Assembly: GCF_000025985.1 (NCBI RefSeq)
Contig: NC_003228.3
Span: 3,224,001-3,288,000, forward strand
Length of the DNA stretch: 64,000 nucleotides
Reading direction: 5' to 3'
Source: Bacteroides fragilis NCTC 9343
GTDB taxonomy: Bacteria; Bacteroidota; Bacteroidia; Bacteroidales; Bacteroidaceae
The notes beneath the pieces were generated by a model, which ran no database searches, was not told the origin of the DNA, and worked only from the letters and a program-made list of their open reading frames with translations. Shown here piece after piece: positions 16,154-25,318 of this stretch. Each line of letters opens with the position of its first letter. Position 1 is the first letter of the stretch. The translations under genes and the position numbers were made by a program.

Positions 16154-17557
16154 ATGAAACAGGTATTGCGGTTCAATAAAGTCATTAAAAGGATTGTATT
16201 CACCGGAGATCTCATTCTCTTGAATGGCACCTTTCTGTCCTTGTACACCCTATTGGGGAGCAAATTTTTTGCAGATCCATTCATTCACTCACTTCCCCAA
16301 GTACTGGTATTGCTCAACTTATGCTACCTGGTTAGCAACATGTCTTCAGGTATCATATTGCACCGCCGTGTAGTACGTCCCGAGCAAATCGTATGGCGTG
16401 CCTTACGCAACAGTGCGGGACACGCCTTGTTTTTTTCCTGCGCGCTCACCTTTGGAAACTTCGGCATCCTTTCCGCCCGCTTTTTCTTACTGTTCTACAT
16501 TGCGTTCACTCTGCTGTTGGTTTGTTACCGGTTATTGTTCCGCAAGATCCTGAAGTCCTATCGTAAGCATGGAGGCAACTCCCGCAGCATCATTCTGGTG
16601 GGAAGCAATAGCAATATAATCGAACTCTACCATCAAATGACGGACGACGTCACTTCCGGATTCCGTGTCATCGGCTACTTTGACGACCAGCCAGGCAGCC
16701 GCTTCCCCGAAAAGGTGAACTATCTGGGAAAACCCGGTAAGATTGTGGACCGCCTGAAGCAGGGAGGAGTCGAGCAGGTTTATTGTTGCCTGCCTTCGGC
16801 CCGCAGCGAAGAGATTCTCCCCATCATCGACTATTGCGAAAATCACCTGATACGCTTTTTCAGTGTCCCCAACGTGCGCAGCTATCTGAAGCGGCGCATG
16901 TACTTCGAGCTCCTGGGCAACGTGCCCGTACTCTGCATCCGCCAGGAGCCGCTCAGTTTTGCCGAAAACCGATTCAGGAAGCGTGTGTTCGACATCGCTT
17001 TCTCGCTCTTGTTTCTTTGCACCCTCTTCCCCATTATCTATGTCATTGTCGGGCTGACCATCAAAATCACCTCGCCGGGTCCCATCTTCTTCAAGCAAAA
17101 GCGCAGTGGAGAAGACGGACGGGAATTCTGGTGCTACAAGTTCCGCTCCATGAAGGTGAACACGCAGAGCGACACCCTGCAGGCCACCTTGCACGATCCC
17201 CGCAAAACGCGCTTCGGCAACTTCCTGCGTAAAAGCAGCATCGACGAACTCCCGCAGTTCATCAACGTACTGATGGGCGACATGTCGGTAGTAGGCCCCC
17301 GCCCCCACATGCTGAAACACACGGAACAATACTCACAACTGATCAACAAATACATGGTCCGCCATTTCGTAAAACCGGGTGTCACCGGCTGGGCGCAAGT
17401 CACCGGCTTCCGCGGAGAGACTCACGAACTATGGCAAATGGAAGGACGTGTGCAACGCGACATCTGGTACATCGAGCACTGGACCTTCATGCTCGATCTA
17501 TATATTATATATAAAACCGTAAGAAATGCGCTGGAAGGAGAAAAAGAAGCTTATTAA
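16154..17557 (+). CDS. Polyprenyl glycosylphosphotransferase starting capsule synthesis (WcaJ/WbaP type)
   Basis: This 467-residue protein has N-terminal membrane helices (about 1-125), a nucleotide-binding-like middle domain starting IILVGSNSNIIELYHQM, and a C-terminal bacterial sugar transferase domain. That domain shows SPGPIFFKQKRSGEDG, YKFRSM, SSIDELPQFINVLMGDMS, VGPRPHM and KPGVTGWAQV. It transfers a sugar phosphate from a UDP-sugar to undecaprenyl phosphate, the first step of repeat-unit assembly; the sugar cannot be read from sequence. First gene after the invertible promoter, so the most directly switched. Confidence 0.93.
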   Translation: MKQVLRFNKVIKRIVFTGDLILLNGTFLSLYTLLGSKFFADPFIHSLPQVLVLLNLCYLVSNMSSGIILHRRVVRPEQIVWRALRNSAGHALFFSCALTFGNFGILSARFFLLFYIAFTLLLVCYRLLFRKILKSYRKHGGNSRSIILVGSNSNIIELYHQMTDDVTSGFRVIGYFDDQPGSRFPEKVNYLGKPGKIVDRLKQGGVEQVYCCLPSARSEEILPIIDYCENHLIRFFSVPNVRSYLKRRMYFELLGNVPVLCIRQEPLSFAENRFRKRVFDIAFSLLFLCTLFPIIYVIVGLTIKITSPGPIFFKQKRSGEDGREFWCYKFRSMKVNTQSDTLQATLHDPRKTRFGNFLRKSSIDELPQFINVLMGDMSVVGPRPHMLKHTEQYSQLINKYMVRHFVKPGVTGWAQVTGFRGETHELWQMEGRVQRDIWYIEHWTFMLDLYIIYKTVRNALEGEKEAY

Positions 17558-17583
17558 AATAAAGAAAATGAATAAAAGAGATT

Positions 17584-17678
17584 ACACCACAGAGGAACAC
17601 AGAGTTTCACAGAGAATTTTTTTTCCCCCATCACACAAAAGATGAAAACCCTGTGAAACTCTGTGTACTCTGTGGTGA
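17584..17678. repeat. Intergenic CACAGA-type imperfect palindrome, copy 6
   Basis: CACCACAGAGGAACACAGAG at the left and TGTGTACTCTGTGGTGA at the right, between the transferase and wza inside what is probably one operon. The transcript would carry a hairpin here, possibly affecting RNA stability between the two genes. Confidence 0.8.
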
Positions 17679-17712
17679 GCCACCCCATAGTAATATTCTA
17701 AAATTAAGATAA

Positions 17713-18501
17713 ATGACAAAAAGACTACTTTTTTTCACGTTAACCTGTATTTTGCTGGCTTCCTGCCAGTCCTACAAGAAAGTACCCTACTTGCAAGACC
17801 CGGGAGAGGCGCAACGTGCCGTTGCAGAGGCCAAGCTCTATGATGCCCGCATCCTGCCGAAGGATCTGCTCACCATCGTTGTATCGTGCAGCGATCCGGA
17901 ATTGGCAGAACCGTTCAACCTGACCGTATCCACCCCTGTCAGCAATACACAAAAAAGCCTGACCAGCCAACCGGCCCTTCAGCAATATCTGGTCGACAAC
18001 CGGGGCAACATCGACTTCCCCGTGTTGGGCACCCTCCATATCGGCGGACTGACCAAAGGCGAAGCGGAAAGTCTGATCAGGGAAAAGCTGAAAGGATACA
18101 TCAAAGAAAACACCATTGTGACGGTTCGCATGGCCAATTATAAAATTTCCGTCATCGGCGAAGTGAACAGTCCGGGCACGTTTACCATCAGCAACGAAAA
18201 GGTCAACCTCTTCGAAGCCCTTGCCATGGCAGGCGACATGACCGTGTACGGACTGCGCGACAATGTCCGCCTGATCCGCGAGGACGCCGACGGACACCAG
18301 CACATCATCACGCTGAACATGAACCGGGCAGACATCATCCAATCGCCCTACTACTATCTGCAACAGAACGACATCCTCTATGTCACCCCCAATAAGACCA
18401 AGGCAAAGACAGCCGACATCAGCGCCAGCACCACCATCTGGTTCTCCGTGGTAGGCACGCTCGTGTCGCTTGCCAGTTTAATTATCACCATCGCCAAATA
18501 A
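17713..18501 (+). CDS. Polysaccharide export outer-membrane lipoprotein (Wza type)
   Basis: A 262-residue lipoprotein with lipobox LLASC (Cys18), the polysaccharide export domain (about 45-130, with GNIDFPVLGTLHIGGLT) and one SLBB domain (about 140-225, VIGEVNSPGTFTI). A C-terminal membrane helix (WFSVVGTLVSLASLIITIAK) is present, as in the shorter Bacteroidetes Wza relatives. It forms the channel for capsule export with Wzc, whose gene starts 13 bp downstream. Confidence 0.92.
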   Translation: MTKRLLFFTLTCILLASCQSYKKVPYLQDPGEAQRAVAEAKLYDARILPKDLLTIVVSCSDPELAEPFNLTVSTPVSNTQKSLTSQPALQQYLVDNRGNIDFPVLGTLHIGGLTKGEAESLIREKLKGYIKENTIVTVRMANYKISVIGEVNSPGTFTISNEKVNLFEALAMAGDMTVYGLRDNVRLIREDADGHQHIITLNMNRADIIQSPYYYLQQNDILYVTPNKTKAKTADISASTTIWFSVVGTLVSLASLIITIAK

Positions 18502-18514
18502 AGAAACCCCGACA

Positions 18515-20920
18515 ATGAAAGAAGACTTATACGACGATCTATACGAAGAGAAAGAAGAAAAAATAGACTTCCATGCCCTCCTGTTCCGCTACGTCATCCG
18601 GTGGCCCTGGTTTGTAGCCTCGGTCATCATCTGCCTGGCAGGAGCATGGCTACACCTCCGGCAGACCACTCCGGTCTACAACATCTCGGCCTCGGTCATC
18701 ATCAAGGACGATAAGAAAGGGGGCAACAGTGGCGGAAATCTCGCCGCGCTCGAGGGCCTGGGGCTGGTCAACTCGGTATCGAACATCGACAACGAGATTG
18801 AAATACTACGTTCCAAAACGCTGGTCAAGCATGTGATCAGCGAGCTGAACCTCTACACCACCTACTCCGTCAAAGGCAGTTTCAACGAAGTAGAGCTTTA
18901 TAAAAGTTCGCCGGTACTGGTGGGCCTCACCCCGCAAGAAGCAGACAAGCTGCCGGGGCCGGCCGTATTCGAACTCACCCTGTCGCCCGGCAACCGGCTC
19001 GACGTGAAAGCCACCGTCGGGGAAACCTCCTACAACAAAAAATTCTCCAAACTGCCGGGCCTGCTCGTCACTCCGGCCGGAACGTTCACCTTCACCCTTG
19101 CCGGCGACTCCGCCGGAGTAAGTGAACCGCAGACACTCACCGCCGTTGTAAGCAACCCCATGCAGACGGCAAAGAGGTATGCGGCGGCGCTCAGCGTAGA
19201 GCCTACCTCCAAAACCACCTCCATCGTCATCGTCTCGCTCAAAAACACCAACAAGCGTCGGGGCGAGGACTTCATCAACCGGCTGATCGAAGTCTACAAC
19301 CGGAACACCAACAACGACAAAAACGAAGTGGCGGAGAAAACGGAAGAGTTCATCGCCGGACGTATCCGCATCATCAACGACGAATTGTTCAGTACCGAGA
19401 AGGAGCTGGAAACCTTCAAACGGGATGCCGGACTGACGGACCTTGCCAGCGACGCCCAACTGGCTGTGAGCGAAAATTCCGCCTACGAGAAACAACGGGT
19501 CGAGAACGGCACCCAGCTCAACCTCGTACGCTACCTCGCCGAATATATCTCCGCTCCGGACAAGATCAACGCCGTACTGCCCGTCAACGTCGGCCTGACC
19601 GACCAGTCACTCTCCTCCCTGATCGGGCAATACAACGAAATGGTGCTTCAGCGCAACCGCCTGCTACGCAACTCCTCGGAAAGCAACCCCGTGATCGTGA
19701 ACCTGGATAGCGGCATCCGTGCCATGCGCGAAAACATCCTGACCACCATCCACAGCGTTCAGAAAGGATTGCTGATCACCAAGGCCGACCTCGACCGTCA
19801 GGCCAGCAAGTTCAACCGCCGCATCAGCAATGCGCCCGCGCAGGAACGCCAGTTCGTCAGCATCTCCCGGCAGCAGGAGATCAAAGCCGGACTCTACCTG
19901 ATGCTGTTGCAGAAACGGGAAGAAAACTCCATCGCACTGGCCGCCACTGCCAACAACGCCAAGATCGTAGACGAGGCCATGGCGGACAACGGTCCCGTTT
20001 CTCCCAAGACCAAAACGATCTATATGATAGCCCTCGTCATGGGGATGGGCATCCCCGTAGCCATCATCTACGTCATGGGGCTGCTCCAGTTCCGGATAGA
20101 AGGACGGGCCGATGTGGAAAAGCTGACCTCCGCCCCCATCATCGGAGACATCCCCCTGGCCGAAGAGGGTAACGGGAAAGCGGGAGGCATCGCTGTCCGC
20201 GAAAACGAAAACAGCCTGATGGCGGAAACCTTCCGGGGCATCCGCACCAACCTGCAGTTTATGCTGGGCGAAGAGAATAAAGTCATCCTGGTCACCTCTA
20301 CCATCAGCGGCGAAGGAAAAACATTTGTAGCCACCAACCTCGCCATCAGCCTCTCGCTGCTGGGCAAAAAAGTAGTCATCGTAGGGCTCGACATCCGCAA
20401 GCCGGGACTCAACAAGGTCTTCAACCTCTCGCAGAAAGAAAAAGGAATCACCCAGTTCCTGGCCGGCCCGCAGACCACCGACCTGATGTCTATGGTGCAG
20501 CCCTCCGGGATATCCCGCACCCTGAGCATCCTCCCCGGCGGAACCGTACCGCCCAACCCGACCGAACTGCTGGCACGCCAGGCATTGGTGGAAGCCATCG
20601 ATATCCTCAAAAAGCACTTCGACTATATCGTGCTCGACACCGCTCCCATCGGAATGGTGACCGACACACAGATCATCGCACGGGTGGCCGACCTATCGGT
20701 TTATGTCTGCCGCGCCGACTATACCCACAAAGCCGACTATACCCTGCTCGAAGATCTCCGCCTGGGCAACAAGCTCCCCAACCTGTGTACCGTAATCAAC
20801 GGCTTGGACATGAAAAAGCGGAAATACGGCTATTACTATGGATACGGAAAATACGGCCGCTATTACGGATACGGAAAGAAGTACGGTTATGGCTACGGCT
20901 ACGGACAAAAGCATAATTAG
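18515..20920 (+). CDS. Wzc-type chain-length regulator and tyrosine autokinase
   Basis: This 801-residue protein has an N-terminal Wzz domain between two membrane helices (about residues 30-55 and 500-525), a periplasmic coiled coil, and a C-terminal BY-kinase. Kinase motifs are Walker A (STISGEGKT), Walker A' (VVIVGLDIRKPGL) and Walker B (YIVLDTAPIG). The last 30 residues are a Tyr/Gly tail with repeated YGYG and YYGYGKYG, the autophosphorylation cluster that controls capsule polymerisation and export. The coding DNA is GC-rich compared with the genes after 26.6 kb. Confidence 0.95.
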   Translation: MKEDLYDDLYEEKEEKIDFHALLFRYVIRWPWFVASVIICLAGAWLHLRQTTPVYNISASVIIKDDKKGGNSGGNLAALEGLGLVNSVSNIDNEIEILRSKTLVKHVISELNLYTTYSVKGSFNEVELYKSSPVLVGLTPQEADKLPGPAVFELTLSPGNRLDVKATVGETSYNKKFSKLPGLLVTPAGTFTFTLAGDSAGVSEPQTLTAVVSNPMQTAKRYAAALSVEPTSKTTSIVIVSLKNTNKRRGEDFINRLIEVYNRNTNNDKNEVAEKTEEFIAGRIRIINDELFSTEKELETFKRDAGLTDLASDAQLAVSENSAYEKQRVENGTQLNLVRYLAEYISAPDKINAVLPVNVGLTDQSLSSLIGQYNEMVLQRNRLLRNSSESNPVIVNLDSGIRAMRENILTTIHSVQKGLLITKADLDRQASKFNRRISNAPAQERQFVSISRQQEIKAGLYLMLLQKREENSIALAATANNAKIVDEAMADNGPVSPKTKTIYMIALVMGMGIPVAIIYVMGLLQFRIEGRADVEKLTSAPIIGDIPLAEEGNGKAGGIAVRENENSLMAETFRGIRTNLQFMLGEENKVILVTSTISGEGKTFVATNLAISLSLLGKKVVIVGLDIRKPGLNKVFNLSQKEKGITQFLAGPQTTDLMSMVQPSGISRTLSILPGGTVPPNPTELLARQALVEAIDILKKHFDYIVLDTAPIGMVTDTQIIARVADLSVYVCRADYTHKADYTLLEDLRLGNKLPNLCTVINGLDMKKRKYGYYYGYGKYGRYYGYGKKYGYGYGYGQKHN

Positions 20921-20995
20921 AAAAGTATCTCTATGATTTTATAAAATATAATGAATTAATTATTTGTTACACTTATTCCATGAAAAGCAAACCGC

Positions 20996-21024
20996 CAAAA
21001 GAGTTAATTTAATTAACCCTTTTG
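20996..21024. other. Palindrome after wzc
   Basis: CAAAAG-A-GTTAATT pairs with AATTAAC-C-CTTTTG across one base, with one mismatch. It lies between wzc (plus) and the amidase gene (minus); there is no T-run, so terminator function is unproven. Confidence 0.45.
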
Positions 21025-21049
21025 ACGATTCATAATCAATTCTAAAACA

Positions 21050-21499
21050 TCAATGTAATTTTTTATCTTCAATCACATTAAAACACGGACACTGCTTTAT
21101 CCATTCCTCGGGCTCGATCTCCCCATTGGCGTTCAGGTCCGGACTCAGATCCCGGTGGCCACACACACGGCTGCCGGGATACTGTTTCAATAACGTTTTC
21201 ACCAACACCCGCATCGAATGTACCTGCCACTCCGTCCGGGTATCCTTGGGACGGCCCCTCGCATCCAGCCCGCCTTCATAACAGATACCGATACTCGTCG
21301 CATTGTGCCCCTTGGCATGCGCCCCGATCTTCTCCACCGGACGGGTAGACACAATCCGCCCGTCCTTCCGGATATAGAAGTGGTATCCCGGCCCGTTGAA
21401 TCCCCGCCTGCGATGGCAGACATCCAGATCGAACTCCGTAAAACACCGGTCTTCTCTCGTTGCCGAGCAATGAATCACAATCAAATCGATTTTCCTCAT
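21050..21499 (-). CDS. N-acetylmuramoyl-L-alanine amidase
   Basis: This 149-residue amidase_2 domain has the zinc ligands His in IVIHCSATRED, His in GAHAKGHN and the CGHRDLSPD motif. No signal peptide is seen, as in the phage-like amidases common beside Bacteroides capsule loci. The start at 21499 is chosen because GGGGGA precedes it; an upstream ATG would start inside the small gene. It is grouped with a smalltalk-like gene, an HU gene, DUF4248 and DUF3987, a module repeatedly found with capsule loci; its job there is unknown. Confidence 0.9.
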   Translation of the reverse strand: MRKIDLIVIHCSATREDRCFTEFDLDVCHRRRGFNGPGYHFYIRKDGRIVSTRPVEKIGAHAKGHNATSIGICYEGGLDARGRPKDTRTEWQVHSMRVLVKTLLKQYPGSRVCGHRDLSPDLNANGEIEPEEWIKQCPCFNVIEDKKLH

Positions 21500-21509
21500 A
21501 CTTCCCCCT

Positions 21510-21587
21510 TCATTTTTCGACATTCCTCCCACTGAGAAACATCAGGAATGCAATCACCCATTCCAAGATTCTTTGTAACTTCTTCAT
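21510..21587 (-). CDS. Smalltalk-like small protein (25 aa)
   Basis: A complete frame of 25 codons on the minus strand starts MKKLQRILEWVIAFLMF and ends in RNVEK. It is a single short hydrophobic helix with basic ends, and lies 10 bp upstream of the amidase. Small proteins with this size and location are known in Bacteroides as 'smalltalk' proteins, of unknown function; the pairing with the amidase gives it a holin-like appearance. Identification rests on context and composition. Confidence 0.6.
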   Translation of the reverse strand: MKKLQRILEWVIAFLMFLSGRNVEK

Positions 21588-21621
21588 CGTTGTTTTGCTA
21601 TATTAAGTTGTTTTACGTTTA

Positions 21622-21776
21622 CACCACAGAGGACACAGAGCAACACAGAGTCTTTATTTTCAAGCTGATATAGAATCTTAATCCCCGGGACTATAGTATA
21701 GAGAATTTTAATTTCCGGATTTACAGAAAGGTCGTTGAAATTCCTCCTCTGTGAGACTCTGTGTCACTCTGTGGTC
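21622..21776. repeat. Intergenic CACAGA-type imperfect palindrome, copy 7
   Basis: CACCACAGAGGACACAGAG at the left; GTGAGACTCTGTGTCACTC followed by TGTGGTC at the right. The right arm reaches the stop codon of the HU-like gene. Confidence 0.75.
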
Positions 21777-21779
21777 GGG

Positions 21780-22232
21780 TCATGCTGTCGGGTCATCCAC
21801 AATATCCCCGTCCCCGCCGCCATCGCCTTTCTGCGCCGCCCGCGTACTCACCTTACTGAAATTGAGCGTCTTCATCGCATCCGCCAGCACAGGCCCCGGA
21901 CGGAAGTTCACTCTCGCCTTGCTGATATTCGCCGCTTTGAAATCCTCCGCCTTCTCCGCTCCCCTGCTTCGCAGGCCCACCTGGAAGGTGCCGATATTCC
22001 CCAGCCTGACAATCTCTCCCCTCGACAGGCCATCCACCATTTCATCCTCCAGCGCCTTCAGCACTGCCACGACATCCGCCGAATGTACCGTACAGGCCTT
22101 TTCCACCCGGGTCGAGATCTCGTCCAGCCCCACATCGCCGCTGGCCTGTGCCTGGGCATAATACTTGGCGGGATCATCCTTCTTCAGCATGTTCTTGCGC
22201 GCCACTACCGAATACGTAACTTCTTTACTCAT
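21780..22232 (-). CDS. HU-like DNA-binding protein
   Basis: This 150-residue protein has the Bacteroidetes HU-like pattern: an N-terminal extension (VTYSVVARKNMLKKDDPAKY), the HU helix-and-arm core with GEIVRLGNIGTFQVGLRS, and a Gly/Asp-rich tail (GDGGGDGDIVDD). Such proteins bend or coat DNA. A copy of this type accompanies the amidase and DUF3987 genes in many Bacteroides capsule regions. It is likely expressed separately from the divergent DUF4248 gene. Confidence 0.88.
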   Translation of the reverse strand: MSKEVTYSVVARKNMLKKDDPAKYYAQAQASGDVGLDEISTRVEKACTVHSADVVAVLKALEDEMVDGLSRGEIVRLGNIGTFQVGLRSRGAEKAEDFKAANISKARVNFRPGPVLADAMKTLNFSKVSTRAAQKGDGGGDGDIVDDPTA

Positions 22233-22423
22233 AATCGTACTTTCTTTTTAGAGTTAAACATCTGTTTTTCAATCACATTTCAAAGATACGACACCCCCGA
22301 TGCTCCAATGACAAAGAAAGAGGACCGATGACAAAGTTTGAGGAAAAAAGAATATAAAAACACACTGCATTCCGGATATTTTTCCGTACATTTACAGTAT
22401 GTAACAATCAGATAATCAAAGCC

Positions 22424-22672
22424 ATGAATCAAAGAAAAGAAGAAGACACAACCGAAGCCGATTTCATCATCCGCTCGTACACCAAAGCCGAACTTGCACA
22501 GCTTTACTGCCCGGGACTCGACCCCGTGCTCGCCCTGCAGAAACTCTACCGCTGGATGCGTAAAAACACCGCCCTGACACAGGCACTGTCCGATGTCAAT
22601 TACAACAAATACCGCCACAGCTTCCTTAAACGGGAAGTCCGGCTGATCGTGTATTACCTGGGAGAACCTTGA
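22424..22672 (+). CDS. DUF4248 family protein
   Basis: An 82-residue protein containing FIIRSYTKAELAQLYCPG and LYRWMRKNTALTQAL, the DUF4248 pattern: a short helical domain reminiscent of helix-turn-helix proteins. It is divergent from the HU-like gene, with 191 bp between them. Function unknown; it is a regular member of the amidase/HU/DUF3987 module. Confidence 0.8.
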   Translation: MNQRKEEDTTEADFIIRSYTKAELAQLYCPGLDPVLALQKLYRWMRKNTALTQALSDVNYNKYRHSFLKREVRLIVYYLGEP

Positions 22673-22673
22673 A

Positions 22674-22791
22674 TTCACCACAGAGGGGAATTCACCACAG
22701 AGGGACACAGAGTCTCACAGAGTTTTTTTTCTAAAAGCATATCCAATGAAAATATAGATTCTCTGTGAGACTCTGTGTCCTCTGTGGTGAA
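22674..22791. repeat. Intergenic CACAGA-type imperfect palindrome, copy 8
   Basis: The left arm begins with a partial duplication of TTCACCACAGAGG (22674 and 22690), then GGACACAGAGTCTCACAGAG. The right arm CTCTGTGAGACTCTGTGTCC is followed by TCTGTGGTGAA. It is one of the most perfect copies. Confidence 0.85.
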
Positions 22792-22796
22792 AAACA

Positions 22797-22886
22797 CGAA
22801 AAAGACTTAGACGTTTCCCTCGAAACATCCAAGTCTTTTCCTCTAAACTCTTAAGTCTTTTCGGAAAAGGCTTAAGAGTTTTTTCA
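22797..22886. terminator. Two hairpins after DUF4248, bidirectional terminator
   Basis: AAAAAGACTT pairs with AAGTCTTTT (22797-22838). AAACTCTTAAG (22845-22855) pairs with CTTAAGAGTTT (22871-22881), followed by a T-run. Converging transcription from DUF4248 and DUF3987 would end here. Confidence 0.65.
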
Positions 22887-22915
22887 TACAAAGACAGGCA
22901 CCCTTCCACCCTCTT

Positions 22916-22956
22916 TTTGGGTCCAAAGGTCCAAGGTCCATTCTATGGGATGCCCG
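22916..22956. repeat. 41-bp inverted repeat, outer copy
   Basis: It overlaps the last codons and the stop of the DUF3987 gene and is a perfect reverse complement of 24367-24407. The core is GGTCCAAAGGTCCAAGGTCC. Confidence 0.95.
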
Positions 22957-25318
22957 CTCCCCAGCTCCGAGTCGTCTTTCGACACACATCTCCCTCTTTT
23001 ACAACGAGTTTAAGCTCGACCGTCTTCCTGAAAAGCCGTTTGGCAGTGGTTTTAGGAATCCCCATCTCCACAGCCTTATCCACCACTTGAGTAAAAGTAA
23101 AAGTTCCTGAAAGAACCTGCAACACCGGACGCAATCTGAAATAAGGTTTTAAAGGCTTCGGCTTACTCTCGCTTTTCTGCATACAGGTAGACAGCAGCAA
23201 ACTATGCTCCAGCAACACATCCGTCATCAACATAGCGGTATGGAAATCTTCGTCAGAACATGCATATTCGGGCATCGCCCAAGCACACTCCCCCTTCCGC
23301 AGCACCGTAAGCACACAGGCTATCCGGCTCGCCATCAACCCGTGTCGGAGCACGATCGCACCTGGTGAGTCATCCCGCTCGTTCACCACCTCAGACAAGT
23401 GAGAAGCAAACCGCAATGTATGTTCCTCCCATTGCCCAGGAGTAAACGTTACCTCCGTAGGAGACTGAAGCAGAAACTGATGTAACTCGAGCAGGCGGGC
23501 ACTCAGGCGGGCAAAAACCGCACGATGATCTTCGCACCCTGCCCGCGGAGCAGCCGAACGCCACTCCCAGGCACTCTGCCCCGTATATATCAGAAAACGA
23601 CTGTACAGCCCATTTTCCAATGAAGGAATAAAACGCACCAACTGATTGGGAGTGCCAGCCAGACACAAAGCCAGACGCGGATGACGAGCCACCACCTGGC
23701 GCCCGTTCACCTTGAAATCAGCCGATACCACTTCGTGCTGAAAAGCAGCCCGGAATACATCATCGTGCTTTCCGCACTCATTCCGGATAGCACCCGACAC
23801 CATGTCCAGCTCCGTAGCATTGATGCAGCACCCCAGCTTTCCACTCTCTTCCAAAGCGCTAATGATCAAGCTCTTCGACACATTGGGCGAAAGCATCAAC
23901 AACTTTCTCAACGGCTCCCGGGGACGCAACGCAAAGTCCGGCGAACGCTTCTCCGCCTGCGCCTTCTTCTGCTCCAGCTCCCATTCGAAAAACGCTTTAT
24001 CGTACACCAGACGCACCTCATCATTCTGTTTCTCATAAAACTTATGAATCTCGGCAGGCAGCATTCCGGCAAGCCCCACCACTCCCTTTCCACCCCCGGC
24101 ATGGGCTATCACCATATAGTACAGATGCGGAGAATAATACATTTGGTCGTACAAAAGACGCACCTCGGGCAGGCATGCACTGATATTGACAATCATGGCT
24201 GCCAGCAACATGTCCCGCTCACGAGGACTTCCCGCCACCCTTACCCCTTCGGCCAGCAAGGCAGGCAGATGCTCAAACACCTCGTCGGGGAAATAAGGTG
24301 CACTCCGCCGAAATCCTTCACTTTTTCCGAACAAGATATCCTCCAAATCCTCTTCTTCCTCCTCCTCGGGCATCCCATAGAATGGACCTTGGACCTTTGG
24401 ACCCAAATCAGTCGTCATAGCGTCCGCCCTCCTGGCAGAAACATACTGATAACCAGACGATAATGTTTTCTCTATTTCTCCGCTCCCGAAATCAGCCTGC
24501 GCGTATTTCTCAACCACTGCTTTTTGCAACAGCCGCATTTCTTCCGGCGAAAAACCTTTATACCGGGCAACACGTCCCAGCTTCAGCACAAACGCATGGC
24601 GCCCTCCCGCCACAAACGGATTCCGGGCATCAAAATCATTCAGGAAAACCTGCATAAAGCCATCCCCCGCTTCGGAAGCAACGCCCGCCAGACAAGCCTT
24701 GCCCACCGACTGCGCGGAACACTCCCCTTCCGCCTGCAACAGCCCGTCCACCTGCTCCCGCCACGGAAACACCCCGGCACCGGGATTATAGTACGCCTCC
24801 GGATCATACGAAGCGTAGCACGCCCGTCCCAGATCGCGGCACGACATATCGCAAGGATGCCCCAGCACCCGCTCCAACTCACGGGCAACGACAGGATAAG
24901 CCACCGCATATTGCCCGGCATTCTCGGCATCGATGCGCACAATCAGCTTCAACCCTTCACCCGAGATACTGACAAAAGCCCCCACCACATAAGGCAGCGC
25001 CCCGGCCTTCTCCTTCATCCCGGCCAGCATCTCGAGGCAATGATCAAAGTCGAACAGCGCCAGTCCGTTCAGCTCGGTCACCTGGTTCGCCGCATGTCCG
25101 CCCCGGCACTTGCCGGCCACTACCACCGCATTCAGAGCCCCTTTCAGCCTTTTGCCCTCCTCGGTCATGCCCGTCCGCATCCACCGCCGGTACGACTCGG
25201 CAAGCACCTTCCAGCGTGCTCCCCTGAGGTCATTATGAAACTCTTCCAGCGAAATCTCTTCCGCTTTCTTTTCCCACACATGGAGGAAAAAGGAAATTTT
25301 AAACTCTCTCTTTTTCAT
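22943..25318 (-). CDS. VirE N-terminal/DUF3987 protein with an internal inverted-repeat site
   Basis: This 791-residue protein has an N-terminal BT4734/VirE-like primase-type domain (about 1-210), a linker, and a DUF3987 helicase-like ATPase domain (about 330-700) with the Gly-rich AHAGGGKGVVG loop. A C-terminal winged helix (FTFTQVVDKAVEMGIP...KTTAKRLFR) follows. The family is common in Bacteroides next to capsule loci and on mobile DNA; its function is not known. Residues about 305-317 (GPKVQGPFYGMP) are encoded by one arm of a 41-bp perfect inverted repeat whose other arm covers the stop codon. Inversion between the arms would replace residues 318-791 with 44 other residues. Confidence 0.85.
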   Translation of the reverse strand: MKKREFKISFFLHVWEKKAEEISLEEFHNDLRGARWKVLAESYRRWMRTGMTEEGKRLKGALNAVVVAGKCRGGHAANQVTELNGLALFDFDHCLEMLAGMKEKAGALPYVVGAFVSISGEGLKLIVRIDAENAGQYAVAYPVVARELERVLGHPCDMSCRDLGRACYASYDPEAYYNPGAGVFPWREQVDGLLQAEGECSAQSVGKACLAGVASEAGDGFMQVFLNDFDARNPFVAGGRHAFVLKLGRVARYKGFSPEEMRLLQKAVVEKYAQADFGSGEIEKTLSSGYQYVSARRADAMTTDLGPKVQGPFYGMPEEEEEEDLEDILFGKSEGFRRSAPYFPDEVFEHLPALLAEGVRVAGSPRERDMLLAAMIVNISACLPEVRLLYDQMYYSPHLYYMVIAHAGGGKGVVGLAGMLPAEIHKFYEKQNDEVRLVYDKAFFEWELEQKKAQAEKRSPDFALRPREPLRKLLMLSPNVSKSLIISALEESGKLGCCINATELDMVSGAIRNECGKHDDVFRAAFQHEVVSADFKVNGRQVVARHPRLALCLAGTPNQLVRFIPSLENGLYSRFLIYTGQSAWEWRSAAPRAGCEDHRAVFARLSARLLELHQFLLQSPTEVTFTPGQWEEHTLRFASHLSEVVNERDDSPGAIVLRHGLMASRIACVLTVLRKGECAWAMPEYACSDEDFHTAMLMTDVLLEHSLLLSTCMQKSESKPKPLKPYFRLRPVLQVLSGTFTFTQVVDKAVEMGIPKTTAKRLFRKTVELKLVVKEGDVCRKTTRSWGAGIP
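24367..24407. repeat. 41-bp inverted repeat, inner copy
   Basis: Perfect reverse complement of 22916-22956, with 1,410 bp between the two. It lies within the DUF3987 coding region, in an acidic low-complexity linker. Confidence 0.95.
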
